A stretch of 64,000 nt of DNA from NCBI RefSeq assembly GCF_947495255.1, contig NZ_CANLYI010000005.1, forward strand, positions 186,001 through 250,000, read 5' to 3'. Within the stretch, counting starts at the first letter, position 1; each line of letters starts with the position of its first letter. Below are positions 18,332 to 27,065 of the stretch, one piece after another. Origin of the DNA: an uncultured Winogradskyella sp. Its GTDB lineage: Bacteria > Bacteroidota > Bacteroidia > Flavobacteriales > Flavobacteriaceae. The notes beneath the pieces are model-generated. The model was not told the DNA's origin and did no database searches. It saw only the letters and a list, made by a program, of their open reading frames with translations. A program made the translations under genes and the position numbers.

Positions 18332-19045
18332 ATGAAAACTTCAAGCATTTCAAAACCCATTTCATTTCTAATTTGCTTCTTTGTATTGCAATCTGCATTT
18401 GCACAATTCGGAAAAGCTAGTAAGGTAGAACTTCCTGACTCTTACTATTTCGATTATATCTATAAATTAAAAATGACTCATAAGAAAGGCGACATAACTT
18501 TTGACTATTATCTCAGTGAAGATGAAAGCTATTTTGGTTTTGATAGTGCTGAAATGAATAAAGGAAGTGAAGACACCAAAATATTTATGGTTATGGATGC
18601 AGATTTAGAAATTTCTGCAATGTTTATGGAAATGATGGGTAAAAATGTGGTTCAAAAAACAAAACTGAAAGCATCAGATTTTCAGTCAGAGGATGATATG
18701 TCTGATTACACGTTTACCGAAATAGACTCTAAAACAATTAATGGTTATGAGTGCGAAGGTTATGTAAGTGAGAATGATAAAGTTAAAATTACGTTTTATA
18801 TAACAGACGATGTTCCGGTGAGTTTTAATAAAGCTTTTGGATCTAATGTAAAAAATATGCCTAAAGGATTTGATGCCTCTATAATGGAAAAATATGCAGA
18901 AAATGGCTTAATGATGGAAATGACCTATGAGGATAAAAAGAAATCTAAAAACAACATGACGATGCAATGTGTGGATTTAGTAGAAACAGATTTTTCTATA
19001 GATACTACAAAATATGGTTCAATGTTGGGTGCTTTTGGAGGTTAG
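18332..19045 (+). CDS. DUF4412-like secreted protein
   Basis: 237 residues with a cleavable signal (FVLQSAFAQ). The rest is a soluble beta-rich domain, unusually Met- and Asp/Lys-rich (SAMFMEMMGKNV, NGLMMEMTYED), resembling the DUF4412 family of Bacteroidota. The ending QCVDLVETDFSIDTTKY is typical of it. Function unknown; periplasmic. Convergent with the kinase gene, 3 bp between stops. Confidence 0.75.
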   Translation: MKTSSISKPISFLICFFVLQSAFAQFGKASKVELPDSYYFDYIYKLKMTHKKGDITFDYYLSEDESYFGFDSAEMNKGSEDTKIFMVMDADLEISAMFMEMMGKNVVQKTKLKASDFQSEDDMSDYTFTEIDSKTINGYECEGYVSENDKVKITFYITDDVPVSFNKAFGSNVKNMPKGFDASIMEKYAENGLMMEMTYEDKKKSKNNMTMQCVDLVETDFSIDTTKYGSMLGAFGG

Positions 19046-19048
19046 ACT

Positions 19049-20998
19049 CTATACTTTGCTTTTTAATTTGTTTGTAGGTATTAGTAGCGAAATTTTTGTT
19101 CCACTCGGAGAATTGTCCGTGTATAAATCTTCAATTTTTAAACTATAGCTATCCTCAAAAGATTCTGAAAAATTAGCTAACCTGGCTTTGGTAATATCAA
19201 TACCAACTGAGTTTCTTTTTAGTTTCTTTTGTTCTTTTATTTTTTGAGATGCAATTCTACCAATGCCATTATCAACAATTTCTACAACAATAAATTTTGA
19301 AGATTTTTTAAAGACGTTTAATTCAATTTTTTTATTATCTGTCTTTGATGATAAGCCATGCCATAATGAATTTTCTAAAAATGGTTGAAGCACTAAAGAT
19401 GGTATTTTGGTTATTTCAGTATTTATAGATGGATCAACATTAATTTTAAAATCTATTTCGTTAGAGAACCGAATGTTTTCAATATTCATGTAGAGTTTCA
19501 TTGTTTCTAATTCATCTTCAAGAGAGGTTTCTTTTTCTTTTGAAGCCATTAAAATCTTTCGGATTAATTTTGAAAACTTATTGAGATAGTAAACCGCATT
19601 TTCTTTTTCATTATTAATGATGTAAAGCTTAATTGAATTTAAAGAGTTGAAAATAAAATGAGGATTCATTTGGCTTCGTAGCATATCTTGTTCTAAGGTT
19701 AAGATATGTTTGTCGCGTCTTAAGGCTTTAGTTCTATTCATTATAAATAAAATAGTTCCTAAAATAGCGATTAATAAAGAGGTGAATAATAATATATTTT
19801 TGTTACGTTCTAATCGTAGTCTTACAGCTTCGTTTTCTAGAGCTAAGGCTTTAATTTGGTTGTTTTTGTTTTCATTTTCATATTCAATAACAATGTCATT
19901 AACATACTGAAGGTTTTGTTCAGTTAAAATGGTGTTTTCTATTTCTACGGCTTTTTGATAATAGTCTAGTGCAACATCATATTTTTTATTCTTCTCGTTT
20001 ATTTTAGAAAGTAATTTACTTGCGTCGGCAACAGAAGATTTAAGATTGTAAGAGCTGGCTATATTCAGTGCTTTTTTTAAGTTTTTTTCGGCAATAGAAA
20101 ATTGATTTAACTGAAACTCTAGAGTTCCTAAATTAAGATAAGAAGATGTGATGTAAAACTGGTCATCTAAGTTTAGAGCTTTTTCTAAGGCTTCTCTAAT
20201 AATCGGTTCGGCTTCTTCAAAATTTTCTTGCTTAAGGTAAATACCTCCAATACTATTGTAGCAAATAACACGACCAATTTCAGAATCTATAGCATTATTA
20301 TAGTCTAATGATTTCTGATAATTAGTTAGTGCAGCACTTAAATTTCCTTTAGCTTCTTCGGCATAACCAATGTTATGATAATTAATAGCAAGACCTAATT
20401 TATTGTTGTCTTGTTCTTCAAGTTTAAGTGATTTGTCAAACTGAGTTATTGCTAAATCGTATTGCTTTAAAGCCATGTAGATATTACCAATACTATTTTG
20501 AGAAACAGCAATACTTCGTCTTATGGTGCTCGATGGATTAGTGGCAGAATAGGCAATTTTTAAGGCTTCTGTGTGGTAATCTAAAGCAGGTTTAATAACG
20601 TCCATGCGTCTATAGGCAACTCCAATCATGTTGAGGCTAATGATTTTTAATTCAACATTTTTAGCCGAGTCAGCATACTTCTGTGCATTTTCGTGATATT
20701 TAATAGAAGTGTTGTAATTAGAAATGTTTCTGTTTATAATACCTAATGCATTTAATGCATAACATGAGGCTGCGTAATAGTTGCTTGTTTTAGAATTCTT
20801 CAACAATTGTTTCATCTTTAAACTATCGCTCTCAAAAGGTTTTAGTATAGAATCTAATGTTGCGTATTGTGAAGGTTTGTGTTCTTTTATATAAGATAAA
20901 GTGTTTTGAAAAGTGGAATCTTGTGCATAAGCACTTAGGGCAAAACATAAAATAAAAAAACAAAAGCTAAATAGTTTATTTGGGGAATAAGATGTCAT
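19049..20998 (-). CDS. TPR-containing LytS-type sensor histidine kinase
   Basis: 649 residues. Signal sequence (CFALSAYAQ), about seven periplasmic TPR-type repeats (60-370), one membrane helix (LLFTSLLIAILGTILFIM, about 403-420), then a His_kinase domain with the phospho-acceptor in SQMNPHFIFNSLNSIKLYI and a HATPase domain (LQPFLENSLWHGL, VDNGIGR, SVGIDITKARL). The partner is the LytTR regulator encoded just upstream in the same unit (4 bp apart). The stimulus is unknown; the TPRs probably bind a protein in the periplasm. Confidence 0.92.
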   Translation of the reverse strand: MTSYSPNKLFSFCFFILCFALSAYAQDSTFQNTLSYIKEHKPSQYATLDSILKPFESDSLKMKQLLKNSKTSNYYAASCYALNALGIINRNISNYNTSIKYHENAQKYADSAKNVELKIISLNMIGVAYRRMDVIKPALDYHTEALKIAYSATNPSSTIRRSIAVSQNSIGNIYMALKQYDLAITQFDKSLKLEEQDNNKLGLAINYHNIGYAEEAKGNLSAALTNYQKSLDYNNAIDSEIGRVICYNSIGGIYLKQENFEEAEPIIREALEKALNLDDQFYITSSYLNLGTLEFQLNQFSIAEKNLKKALNIASSYNLKSSVADASKLLSKINEKNKKYDVALDYYQKAVEIENTILTEQNLQYVNDIVIEYENENKNNQIKALALENEAVRLRLERNKNILLFTSLLIAILGTILFIMNRTKALRRDKHILTLEQDMLRSQMNPHFIFNSLNSIKLYIINNEKENAVYYLNKFSKLIRKILMASKEKETSLEDELETMKLYMNIENIRFSNEIDFKINVDPSINTEITKIPSLVLQPFLENSLWHGLSSKTDNKKIELNVFKKSSKFIVVEIVDNGIGRIASQKIKEQKKLKRNSVGIDITKARLANFSESFEDSYSLKIEDLYTDNSPSGTKISLLIPTNKLKSKV

Positions 20999-21002
20999 GT
21001 AC

Positions 21003-21737
21003 TTATAGTTTTTCTAAAAAATCTGATTTGCGCTGCCTTGCTACAGGGATTTTGTGATCACTATCCATAATAACATAACCTTCGTTTTTTATGAATGCTT
21101 TTATTTTGTTTAAGTTAATAATATAAGAGTTGTGTATTCTAAAGAAATAATGCTCTGGTAAAATTGCGTCAACTTCTTTTAGCTTTTTTGTGAGGACTAT
21201 TTTTTTCTGGTTTTGTAAAAATAAAGTACTGTAATTTCCATCAGACTCAATATAAATAATATCGTCTACGTCTAAGAAAAGTAGTTTGCCATCTGTATTA
21301 ATTGTAATACGTTTTTTATCGTATTTAGAATTGAAATTTGTGAGCATACGTTCTAAATTTTCAGAGTTAATAACGCGCTCACTATGCTTTTTAATTTTTG
21401 CTATACAATCTCTTAAATCGTCAGAATCTATCGGTTTTAAAAGGTAGTCAATAGCTTCGTGTTTTAAAGCTTTAATAGCGTACTCATCATAAGCAGTAGT
21501 AATAATAACAGCAAAATCTGAATGATTAATTTGCTCCAAGAACTGAAAACCACCAATTGTAGGCATTTGCACATCTAAGAACAAACAATCTGGTGTATTA
21601 GTGTTGAGGTACTTTAAAGCTTCATCCGGATTTGTGAATGAAGCAATAACCTCAATTTCTTGATTGAAGTTACTAAGTTCCCAAATTAAACTTTGGATGG
21701 CTTTGGGCTCATCATCTACGATTACTGCTTTTAACAT
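21003..21737 (-). CDS. LytTR-family response regulator
   Basis: 244 residues from the ATG at 21737. The frame is open further up, but the extra 43 residues are hydrophobic low-complexity and not part of the family, so the receiver start MLKAVIVDDEPKA is chosen. The receiver has phospho-acceptor Asp55 (LFLDVQMP), TTAYDEYA and LLKPID. The C-terminal LytTR DNA-binding domain runs from about 150 (DDIIYIESDGNYSTLFL, FFRIHNSYIINL). It is the first gene of the pair with the TPR kinase. Confidence 0.9.
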   Translation of the reverse strand: MLKAVIVDDEPKAIQSLIWELSNFNQEIEVIASFTNPDEALKYLNTNTPDCLFLDVQMPTIGGFQFLEQINHSDFAVIITTAYDEYAIKALKHEAIDYLLKPIDSDDLRDCIAKIKKHSERVINSENLERMLTNFNSKYDKKRITINTDGKLLFLDVDDIIYIESDGNYSTLFLQNQKKIVLTKKLKEVDAILPEHYFFRIHNSYIINLNKIKAFIKNEGYVIMDSDHKIPVARQRKSDFLEKL

Positions 21738-21921
21738 GCTTGTAAGTATTTCATATAAAGATATATATATAATAAATATAATGAATGTAAATATGTATGC
21801 AATGCACGGTTTTATGTATAGTATGCTAAAAATTATATTGAATAAATAGCATCGCCAGTTATACACTTTTTTTTACCACTTATACATTAGGAATTTGATA
21901 ATAAGCATATTATAATGATAT

Positions 21922-22126
21922 TTGAGCTATAGGGACTGTCTTTTTATATAGCATTATGAGGGTTTTGCTTAAGACAGTTTCAAGCTATTAGTTAGGAGAA
22001 TTAGGAACTTGCTATTCTAATTTTTCAATTCAGTGTTAATTATTAATGGTCAATTGTTAAAATTGAGTTTCATTAATATAAGTTAGTTATTAGGGAAAAA
22101 AGAGCGTTGGTATAACGCTCTTTTTT
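21922..22126 (+). ncRNA. Candidate structured small RNA upstream of nrdB
   Basis: The 811-bp gap 21738-22548 has no gene, yet a strong plus-strand terminator ends at 22126. Upstream of it are a stem ACTGTCTT/AAGACAGT (21935-21942 with 21971-21978) and a two-part hairpin ATTAATG-CAATT with AATTG-CATTAAT (22042-22077). This fits a roughly 200-nt RNA, either free-standing or an attenuated leader of nrdBA. No known RNA family was recognised and the 5' end is approximate. Confidence 0.4.
22096..22126 (+). terminator. Strong intrinsic terminator with no gene before it
   Basis: AAAAAAGAGCGTT (22096-22108) pairs perfectly with AACGCTCTTTTTT (22114-22126) around GGTAT. The 13-bp stem with A and T flanks could act on both strands. 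The only gene to the left reads away from it. Confidence 0.85.
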
Positions 22127-22275
22127 GTTTTGTTAACTTACTAATTTCTTCATCGATCAGCACCAATAAACTCCGTTGTTAGGCATTGTTTTAACATGAT
22201 AAAACCTACAGAAATAAGATTTATTTTTTATCTTTAAAACACTCAAAACCTGCGTGTTATCTAATATTTTAAAGA

Positions 22276-22326
22276 AATGTCCATTTTATGGGCATTACAA
22301 GAGTTTGTTAAAAACTTGTTGACAAC
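22276..22326 (+). promoter_or_regulatory. Hairpin and tandem 11-mers upstream of nrdB
   Basis: AATGTCCAT (22276-22284) pairs with ATGGGCATT (22288-22296). Two adjacent 11-mers follow, TTGTTAAAAAC (22305-22315) and TTGTTGACAAC (22316-22326), 9 of 11 identical, plus an inverted relative TTAACAACAA near 22350. This looks like a control region for nrdBA, perhaps DnaA- or NrdR-type; no exact known box is present. Elsewhere in 22127-22548 I see only AT-rich sequence and TTCGAGTGATT (22495-22505), an 11-mer shared with the repeat at 9292-9340. Confidence 0.4.
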
Positions 22327-22548
22327 GTTTACTAAAACCCCTTTCTTTTTTAACAACAAATGTCAATCTTTGTTCAAGGCAAAATAATATTGTTTTATCT
22401 AAACTTCGATTTAGAAAAAGTGTTAAAAATTCGCCTCTTTTATCCCTAATCAAGGAAAAATTAAATAACGTTTTACGGAATTACCTATTGAGATTTCGAG
22501 TGATTGTATTTCATTCTAACACCTTCTTAGGCTTATAAATTAAAAAAT

Positions 22549-23823
22549 ATGGAGATTACGCAGATTATAAAAAGAGATTACGAAACAAGTCCGTTTGTTT
22601 TAAATAAGATTTCTAATGCTATTGAAAAGGCTATGATGTCTGTAGGAAATGGTAGTAAGGAAGATGCAAATACTATTTCTGTAAAAGTTTTACAAACCTT
22701 ATTGGATAGAAAAGGAAGAGATCATAAATATTTACCTACAGTAGAAGAAGTACAAGATCTTGTTGAAGAGAAATTAATGGAAAGTTCTTTCCATGGTGTA
22801 GCAAAAGCATACATCTTATATAGAGATGAGCAAGCACGTAGTAGAAAGACAAATATTTTTGAAAAACGTATTAATTTAAAACCTTACGAGTATCCTGAGC
22901 TTAACGAATATGTTGATGCTATTAGACACTCATATTGGATTCATTCTGAATTTAATTTCACTAGTGATATTCAAGATTTTAAAACAAGATTAACTGTTGT
23001 AGAGCAAAACGCTATTAAAAACACAATGTTGGCGATTTCGCAGATTGAAGTTGCAGTAAAATCTTTTTGGGGTGAGATTTATAATAAAATGCCGAAACCA
23101 GAAATCGGATCTGTAGGAGCAACATTTGCAGAAAGTGAAGTACGTCACCATGATGCTTACTCACATTTATTAGAGATTTTAGGCTTAAATAACGAGTTTA
23201 AAAACCTAAAGAAAAAGCCGGTAATAATGAGACGTGTTCATTATTTAGAAACCGCTTTAAAAAATGCTAAAAGTGAAGATAATAAAGAGTATGCAGAGTC
23301 AATTTTATTGTTCTCTCTATTTATAGAACATGTGTCTTTATTCTCTCAGTTTTTAATCATTATGGCTTTCAATAAACATAAAAACATGCTAAAGGGTGTT
23401 TCTAATGTGGTTGAAGCAACTTCAAAAGAAGAGCAAATTCACGGAGATTTCGGAATTGATATTATTAAAATTATCAAAAATGAAAACCCAACATGGTTTG
23501 ATGCAGAACATAGCGCTTTAGTAAGAGAATTATGTGAAGAAGCTTTTGTATCTGAAAGTAAACTTGTGGATTGGATTTTTGAAGCAGGAGAATTAGAGTT
23601 CTTACCTAAAAATGTTATTAATGAATTTATTAAAAACAGATTTAATAATTCATTAGAAAGTATTGGCATCGAAAAAGTATTTGATGTAAATGAAGAATTA
23701 TTAGTGCAAACCGAATGGTTTGACGACGAAATTATAGGAACAAAACATGGAGATTTCTTCGTGAAGCGTTCAATAAACTATGCAAAGAGACAAAAAAGTG
23801 TAACCGGAGACGACCTATTTTAA
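22549..23823 (+). CDS. nrdB: Ribonucleotide reductase beta subunit with N-terminal ATP-cone
   Basis: 424 residues, about 50-90 longer than ordinary NrdB because residues 1-100 are an ATP-cone (QIIKRDYETSPFVLNKI, YLPTVEEVQDLVEEKLM, AYILYRDEQA), the dATP-sensing module normally found on NrdA. The ferritin-like core follows, with metal ligands in ISQIEVAVKSFWGE, ESEVRHHDAY (ExxH at 197-200, Tyr204), FIEHVSLFSQF and EEQIHGDFG. It makes the radical used by NrdA. This arrangement is described for NrdB of the flavobacterium Leeuwenhoekiella blandensis, where dATP turns off the enzyme through the beta subunit and the cofactor is dimanganese. Followed by nrdA after 15 bp. Confidence 0.93.
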   Translation: MEITQIIKRDYETSPFVLNKISNAIEKAMMSVGNGSKEDANTISVKVLQTLLDRKGRDHKYLPTVEEVQDLVEEKLMESSFHGVAKAYILYRDEQARSRKTNIFEKRINLKPYEYPELNEYVDAIRHSYWIHSEFNFTSDIQDFKTRLTVVEQNAIKNTMLAISQIEVAVKSFWGEIYNKMPKPEIGSVGATFAESEVRHHDAYSHLLEILGLNNEFKNLKKKPVIMRRVHYLETALKNAKSEDNKEYAESILLFSLFIEHVSLFSQFLIIMAFNKHKNMLKGVSNVVEATSKEEQIHGDFGIDIIKIIKNENPTWFDAEHSALVRELCEEAFVSESKLVDWIFEAGELEFLPKNVINEFIKNRFNNSLESIGIEKVFDVNEELLVQTEWFDDEIIGTKHGDFFVKRSINYAKRQKSVTGDDLF

Positions 23824-23838
23824 TTAATTAACGACCAT

Positions 23839-25629
23839 ATGAACCAAGACATCAAACACAAAGTGATTCAAGAAACTAAAACAACAACAACATCTAGCCA
23901 CGATGACTTAATCAAAGCTAGAAAAGAAGCTATTAAAGAAGCAAAATCAGAACCAGAAATAAAATGGTTAACTGATTATAGTCGTCAATTTTTAGCCTCT
24001 GGTTATCTTACAGGTGATACAACACCAGAAGAAAGAATTAGAGAAATAGCTAATAATGCAGAAAAAATATTAGGTATCGATGGTTTTGCAGATAAGTTTT
24101 ATGGCTACATGGCTGAAGGTTATTACTCATTAGCATCTCCAGTTTGGTCAAACTTTGGAAAAAAACGTGGCTTACCAATTAGTTGTTTTGGTTCACATAT
24201 TTCTGATGATATGGGAGATATTCTATATACACAGTCAGAAGTTGGTATGATGTCTAAATTAGGAGGTGGTACTTCTGGTTACTTTGGTAAATTAAGGCAC
24301 AGAGGTGCTCCTGTAAAAAATAATGGTGAGTCTTCTGGTGCAGTTCATATTATGCAATTGTTTGAAAAAATGGTTGATGTTGTGAGTCAAGGTTCAGTAA
24401 GAAGAGGTCGTTTTTCTCCATATTTACCAATAGAGCATCAAGATATCAACGAGTTTTTAGAAATAGGAACAGAAGGAAATCCAATACAAGAATTAACGCA
24501 TGGTGTTACTGTTGGTAACGAGTGGATGCAAGAAATGATTGATGGTGATTCTGATAAACGTGCTATTTGGGCAAAAGTTTTACAGCGTAGAGGCGAAATA
24601 GGATATCCTTATATCTTCTTTAAGGATAATGCTAATAATACAGCTCCAGATGTTTACAGAGATAAAAAACATGAAATTTACGCAAGTAACTTGTGTTCAG
24701 AAATTATGTTACCTACAAACGACCGTTGGTCTTTTGTTTGTGTATTGTCTTCTATAAACTTATTACATTATGATAAGTGGAAAGATACTGATGCTGTTGA
24801 AACAATGGTATATTTCTTAGATGCTGTTTTAGAGGAGTTTATTACAAAATTAGAAGTTTATAGAGATTCTGATAGCCGTGACGATAGACATACATTTATG
24901 TTTATGGAGAAAGCTTATAACTTTGCTAAAGAAAACAGAGCTTTAGGTTTAGGAGCTTTAGGATGGCACTCATTATTACAATCTAAAATGGTAGGTTTTG
25001 ATAGTAAGGAAGCGTTTGATTTAAATAGTGAGATATTTAAAACAATTAAAGATAAATCGGTTAAAGCATCAGAAGAATTAGCAACGTTATTTGGAGAGCC
25101 AGAAGTATTAAAAGGTTACGGAAGACGTAATACAACTTTAAATGCTGTAGCACCAACAACATCTTCAGCTTTTATTTTAGGACAAGTATCACAAGGTATT
25201 GAGCCAATTTGGTCTAATAGTTATGTAAAGGATATTGCAAAAATCAAAACAACGATTAAGAATCCTTATTTATTAGAACTTCTAAAAGATAAAGGAATGA
25301 ACACTAGTGATGTTTGGAAAAGCATACGCGATTACGATGGTTCTGTACAACATTTAGAAGGACTTACGGATCACGAAAAAGATGTGTTTAAAACCTATTC
25401 TGAAATTGACCAAATGACAATTATCTATCAGGCGGCAAACAGACAAAACCACATTGATCAATCACAATCTTTAAACATTATGGTGCATCCAGATATGCCT
25501 GTAAAAGATATAAATAAATTATACGTAACCGCTTGGCAATTAGGTGTAAAATCATTGTACTACCAACATAGTATGAATGCAGCACAGAAGTTTAAGCAAA
25601 AGAAGGAATGTACGAGTTGCGAGGGGTAA
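23839..25629 (+). CDS. nrdA: Ribonucleotide reductase alpha subunit without ATP-cone
   Basis: 596 residues, shorter than E. coli NrdA (761), because the N-terminal ATP-cone is missing; it has moved to NrdB. The catalytic set is present: GLPISCFGSH (first redox Cys), SNLCSEI (Asn-Cys-Glu radical site), FVCVLSSINL (second redox Cys), and the C-terminal thiol pair in ECTSC. It reduces ribonucleoside diphosphates to deoxy forms. Second gene of nrdBA, closed by a strong terminator 23 bp on. Confidence 0.95.
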   Translation: MNQDIKHKVIQETKTTTTSSHDDLIKARKEAIKEAKSEPEIKWLTDYSRQFLASGYLTGDTTPEERIREIANNAEKILGIDGFADKFYGYMAEGYYSLASPVWSNFGKKRGLPISCFGSHISDDMGDILYTQSEVGMMSKLGGGTSGYFGKLRHRGAPVKNNGESSGAVHIMQLFEKMVDVVSQGSVRRGRFSPYLPIEHQDINEFLEIGTEGNPIQELTHGVTVGNEWMQEMIDGDSDKRAIWAKVLQRRGEIGYPYIFFKDNANNTAPDVYRDKKHEIYASNLCSEIMLPTNDRWSFVCVLSSINLLHYDKWKDTDAVETMVYFLDAVLEEFITKLEVYRDSDSRDDRHTFMFMEKAYNFAKENRALGLGALGWHSLLQSKMVGFDSKEAFDLNSEIFKTIKDKSVKASEELATLFGEPEVLKGYGRRNTTLNAVAPTTSSAFILGQVSQGIEPIWSNSYVKDIAKIKTTIKNPYLLELLKDKGMNTSDVWKSIRDYDGSVQHLEGLTDHEKDVFKTYSEIDQMTIIYQAANRQNHIDQSQSLNIMVHPDMPVKDINKLYVTAWQLGVKSLYYQHSMNAAQKFKQKKECTSCEG

Positions 25630-25652
25630 TTAATTGATTTTTGAAAATTAAG

Positions 25653-25677
25653 ACCAACTCGAGAGAGTTGGTTTTTT
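25653..25677 (+). terminator. Intrinsic terminator of nrdBA
   Basis: ACCAACTC-GAGA-GAGTTGGT (25653-25672), an 8-bp stem capped by GAGA, followed by six T. Confidence 0.92.
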
Positions 25678-25788
25678 ATGCAAAATTTTGAAATCTAAAA
25701 TTTTATTTAAATTGCTATTAATCAGGTTATTACAATAATTTTTTTATTAAATATGAGAAAAACAATATTGAATTGAAATTGCCTTAAA

Positions 25789-25815
25789 AAAGACATTAGA
25801 ATTGGTAATGTCTTT
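25789..25815 (+). other. 10-bp hairpin downstream of nrdA
   Basis: AAAGACATTA (25789-25798) and TAATGTCTTT (25806-25815) pair perfectly around a 7-nt loop. It lies in the gene-free stretch 25630-26238, ahead of the structured RNA candidate, and may be part of it or a separate terminator-like element. Confidence 0.5.
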
Positions 25816-25874
25816 AATGAAATTGAAAATTAAGACTATAAAACTAATATTAATTTAAAACTAAACGAAAGATG

Positions 25875-26119
25875 AAACAAGAGAAATAGGTCAAAGCCCT
25901 TAGACCTTTAATTAAGGGAAATTAATCTTAAACTTTAGAAATATTGTGCAAGAATAAGCAGAACAAACCACGATGGTGGATAGTGTTCAAAAAAGAGATT
26001 AGACTTGTAGTTCATACTGCAGTAAGTCTTATCCGAATGTGGCTTCTTTAATAAAGCGGCAGGAAGTATTTGTTTAACTAATAATTTAGAGAAGTCTGTT
26101 GCTCCAACAACAGGCTTTT
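25875..26119 (+). ncRNA. Candidate structured RNA with H-type pseudoknot
   Basis: A gene-free 609-bp gap holds a chain of pairings. First, a pseudoknot: AGGTC (25888-25892) with GACCT (25903-25907), while the loop CCCTTA (25897-25902) pairs with TAAGGG (25913-25918). Second, GAACA/TGTTC enclosing CCAC/GTGG (25961-25988). Third, AGACTT-GTAGT with ACTGC-AGT-AAGTCT (26001-26029). Fourth, a terminator GTCTGTTG/CAACAGGC (26094-26115) followed by TTTT. An ATG at 25873 opens a five-codon ORF ending just before the pseudoknot. No tmRNA, SRP, RNase P, 6S or riboswitch consensus was recognised. Strand is set by the terminator; the 5' end is a guess. Confidence 0.5.
26094..26119 (+). terminator. Terminator of the structured RNA
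   Basis: GTCTGTTG-CTCCAA-CAACAGGC then TTTTCGCTTTT. The 8-bp stem includes one G-U pair. No coding sequence precedes it after the nrdA terminator. Confidence 0.75.
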
Positions 26120-26238
26120 CGCTTTTAAAAGTACTTCAAAAATAATATAAAACTTATTAAGTTACAAGAATTAAACGATGTTTAATATTTAAACACCTTA
26201 GTGTTGGGTTATTAGAGATGCATTACATAATAAATCTC

Positions 26239-26961
26239 TTATTCCTCAATCAAAGTATCAGTTCCTAAATACTTATCATTTTTATTATAATACCAGGCTC
26301 TTATTTTTGGCATTTTAATACCATTTACAACAGCTTCTTCAGAAAGTAGGATATATTCACCTGAATCTAGTTTTTCCTTACCATTCTCATCTGTTTTAAA
26401 GAACTGATAGATTTCTAATGCATAAGTTTTAGGATTAAAATAAAAGTACCAAACATCGCTTCCTACGGCTTCATCATAAGTAACCTTTAAAACCAAATAG
26501 TCTTTTCCTTTGAAGGTTTTCGTTTCTACGTTATCGTTAAGGTTGGTGCCAGCATCTTCTAGCTTCATTGGTAACCCATAGAGGTAGGTGTAATAGTTTT
26601 TGTATAAAAATGCTTTTTCGCAAAGTGCTTTTTCAGAAATTGAATCAAGTTCTTTTAAGGCTCCAACATTTAAACTAGATGTAGAACAAGAGCCTTTATT
26701 AACAGTATATTCATAGCTTATGGAATCTTGAGTTGCGTTAATATAAAAGTATTCTAAAGGTAAATTTATTTGTATTCTACTTTTTCTCGATGCTTTGTTT
26801 GGTATGGTCATTACAACAGTAAACGTTTCATTAAAGTTTTGCCAATGGTTATTGGGGTCGTGATATTTAATGGTGTTTTGTAATAATTCTTTAGGAGTAA
26901 TGTTCTGTGAAAAACAATTAAGAGTAAAGCAGAATAAAGCGAGTGCTATAAAAGGTTTCAT
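26239..26961 (-). CDS. DUF6503-like secreted protein
   Basis: 240 residues with a signal peptide (LFCFTLNCFSQ). The body (TPKELLQNTIKYHDP, DVWYFYFNPKTYALEIYQFF, DSGEYILLSEEAVVNGIKMPKIRAWY) resembles the LolA-fold, lipoprotein-carrier-like DUF6503 family of flavobacteria, which binds lipidic ligands by fold analogy only. Function unknown. Monocistronic, with a terminator between it and the ompA-like gene. Confidence 0.7.
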   Translation of the reverse strand: MKPFIALALFCFTLNCFSQNITPKELLQNTIKYHDPNNHWQNFNETFTVVMTIPNKASRKSRIQINLPLEYFYINATQDSISYEYTVNKGSCSTSSLNVGALKELDSISEKALCEKAFLYKNYYTYLYGLPMKLEDAGTNLNDNVETKTFKGKDYLVLKVTYDEAVGSDVWYFYFNPKTYALEIYQFFKTDENGKEKLDSGEYILLSEEAVVNGIKMPKIRAWYYNKNDKYLGTDTLIEE

Positions 26962-27000
26962 GAGGTGTTATTTTATACAATGTACAAATTTGGGCATAAA

Positions 27001-27039
27001 AAAAGCATCCAATGCCGAATTTTACGGGAGGATGCTTTT
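27001..27039 (-). terminator. Bidirectional terminator
   Basis: AAAAGCATCC (27001-27010) pairs with GGATGCTTTT (27030-27039). Reading minus, it is followed by a run of seven T and closes the OmpA-like gene. Confidence 0.85.
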
Positions 27040-27065
27040 GTATTAAATCTATAAAGATTTGTTTC

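Noticed and set aside
21738..21866. Hydrophobic 43-residue N-terminal extension of the LytTR regulator
   Set aside because: Not part of the receiver family and upstream of a normal ATG at 21737; treated as untranslated leader.
22495..22505. Third full copy of the GTTCTCGA repeat
   Set aside because: Only 11 bp (TTCGAGTGATT) match the repeat at 9292-9340; may be chance or a remnant, so not listed as a copy.
25875..26119. tmRNA, SRP RNA, RNase P RNA or 6S RNA
   Set aside because: None of their conserved blocks (tRNA-like ends, GGAAG SRP loop, P4 helix, long single hairpin with central bubble) could be found.
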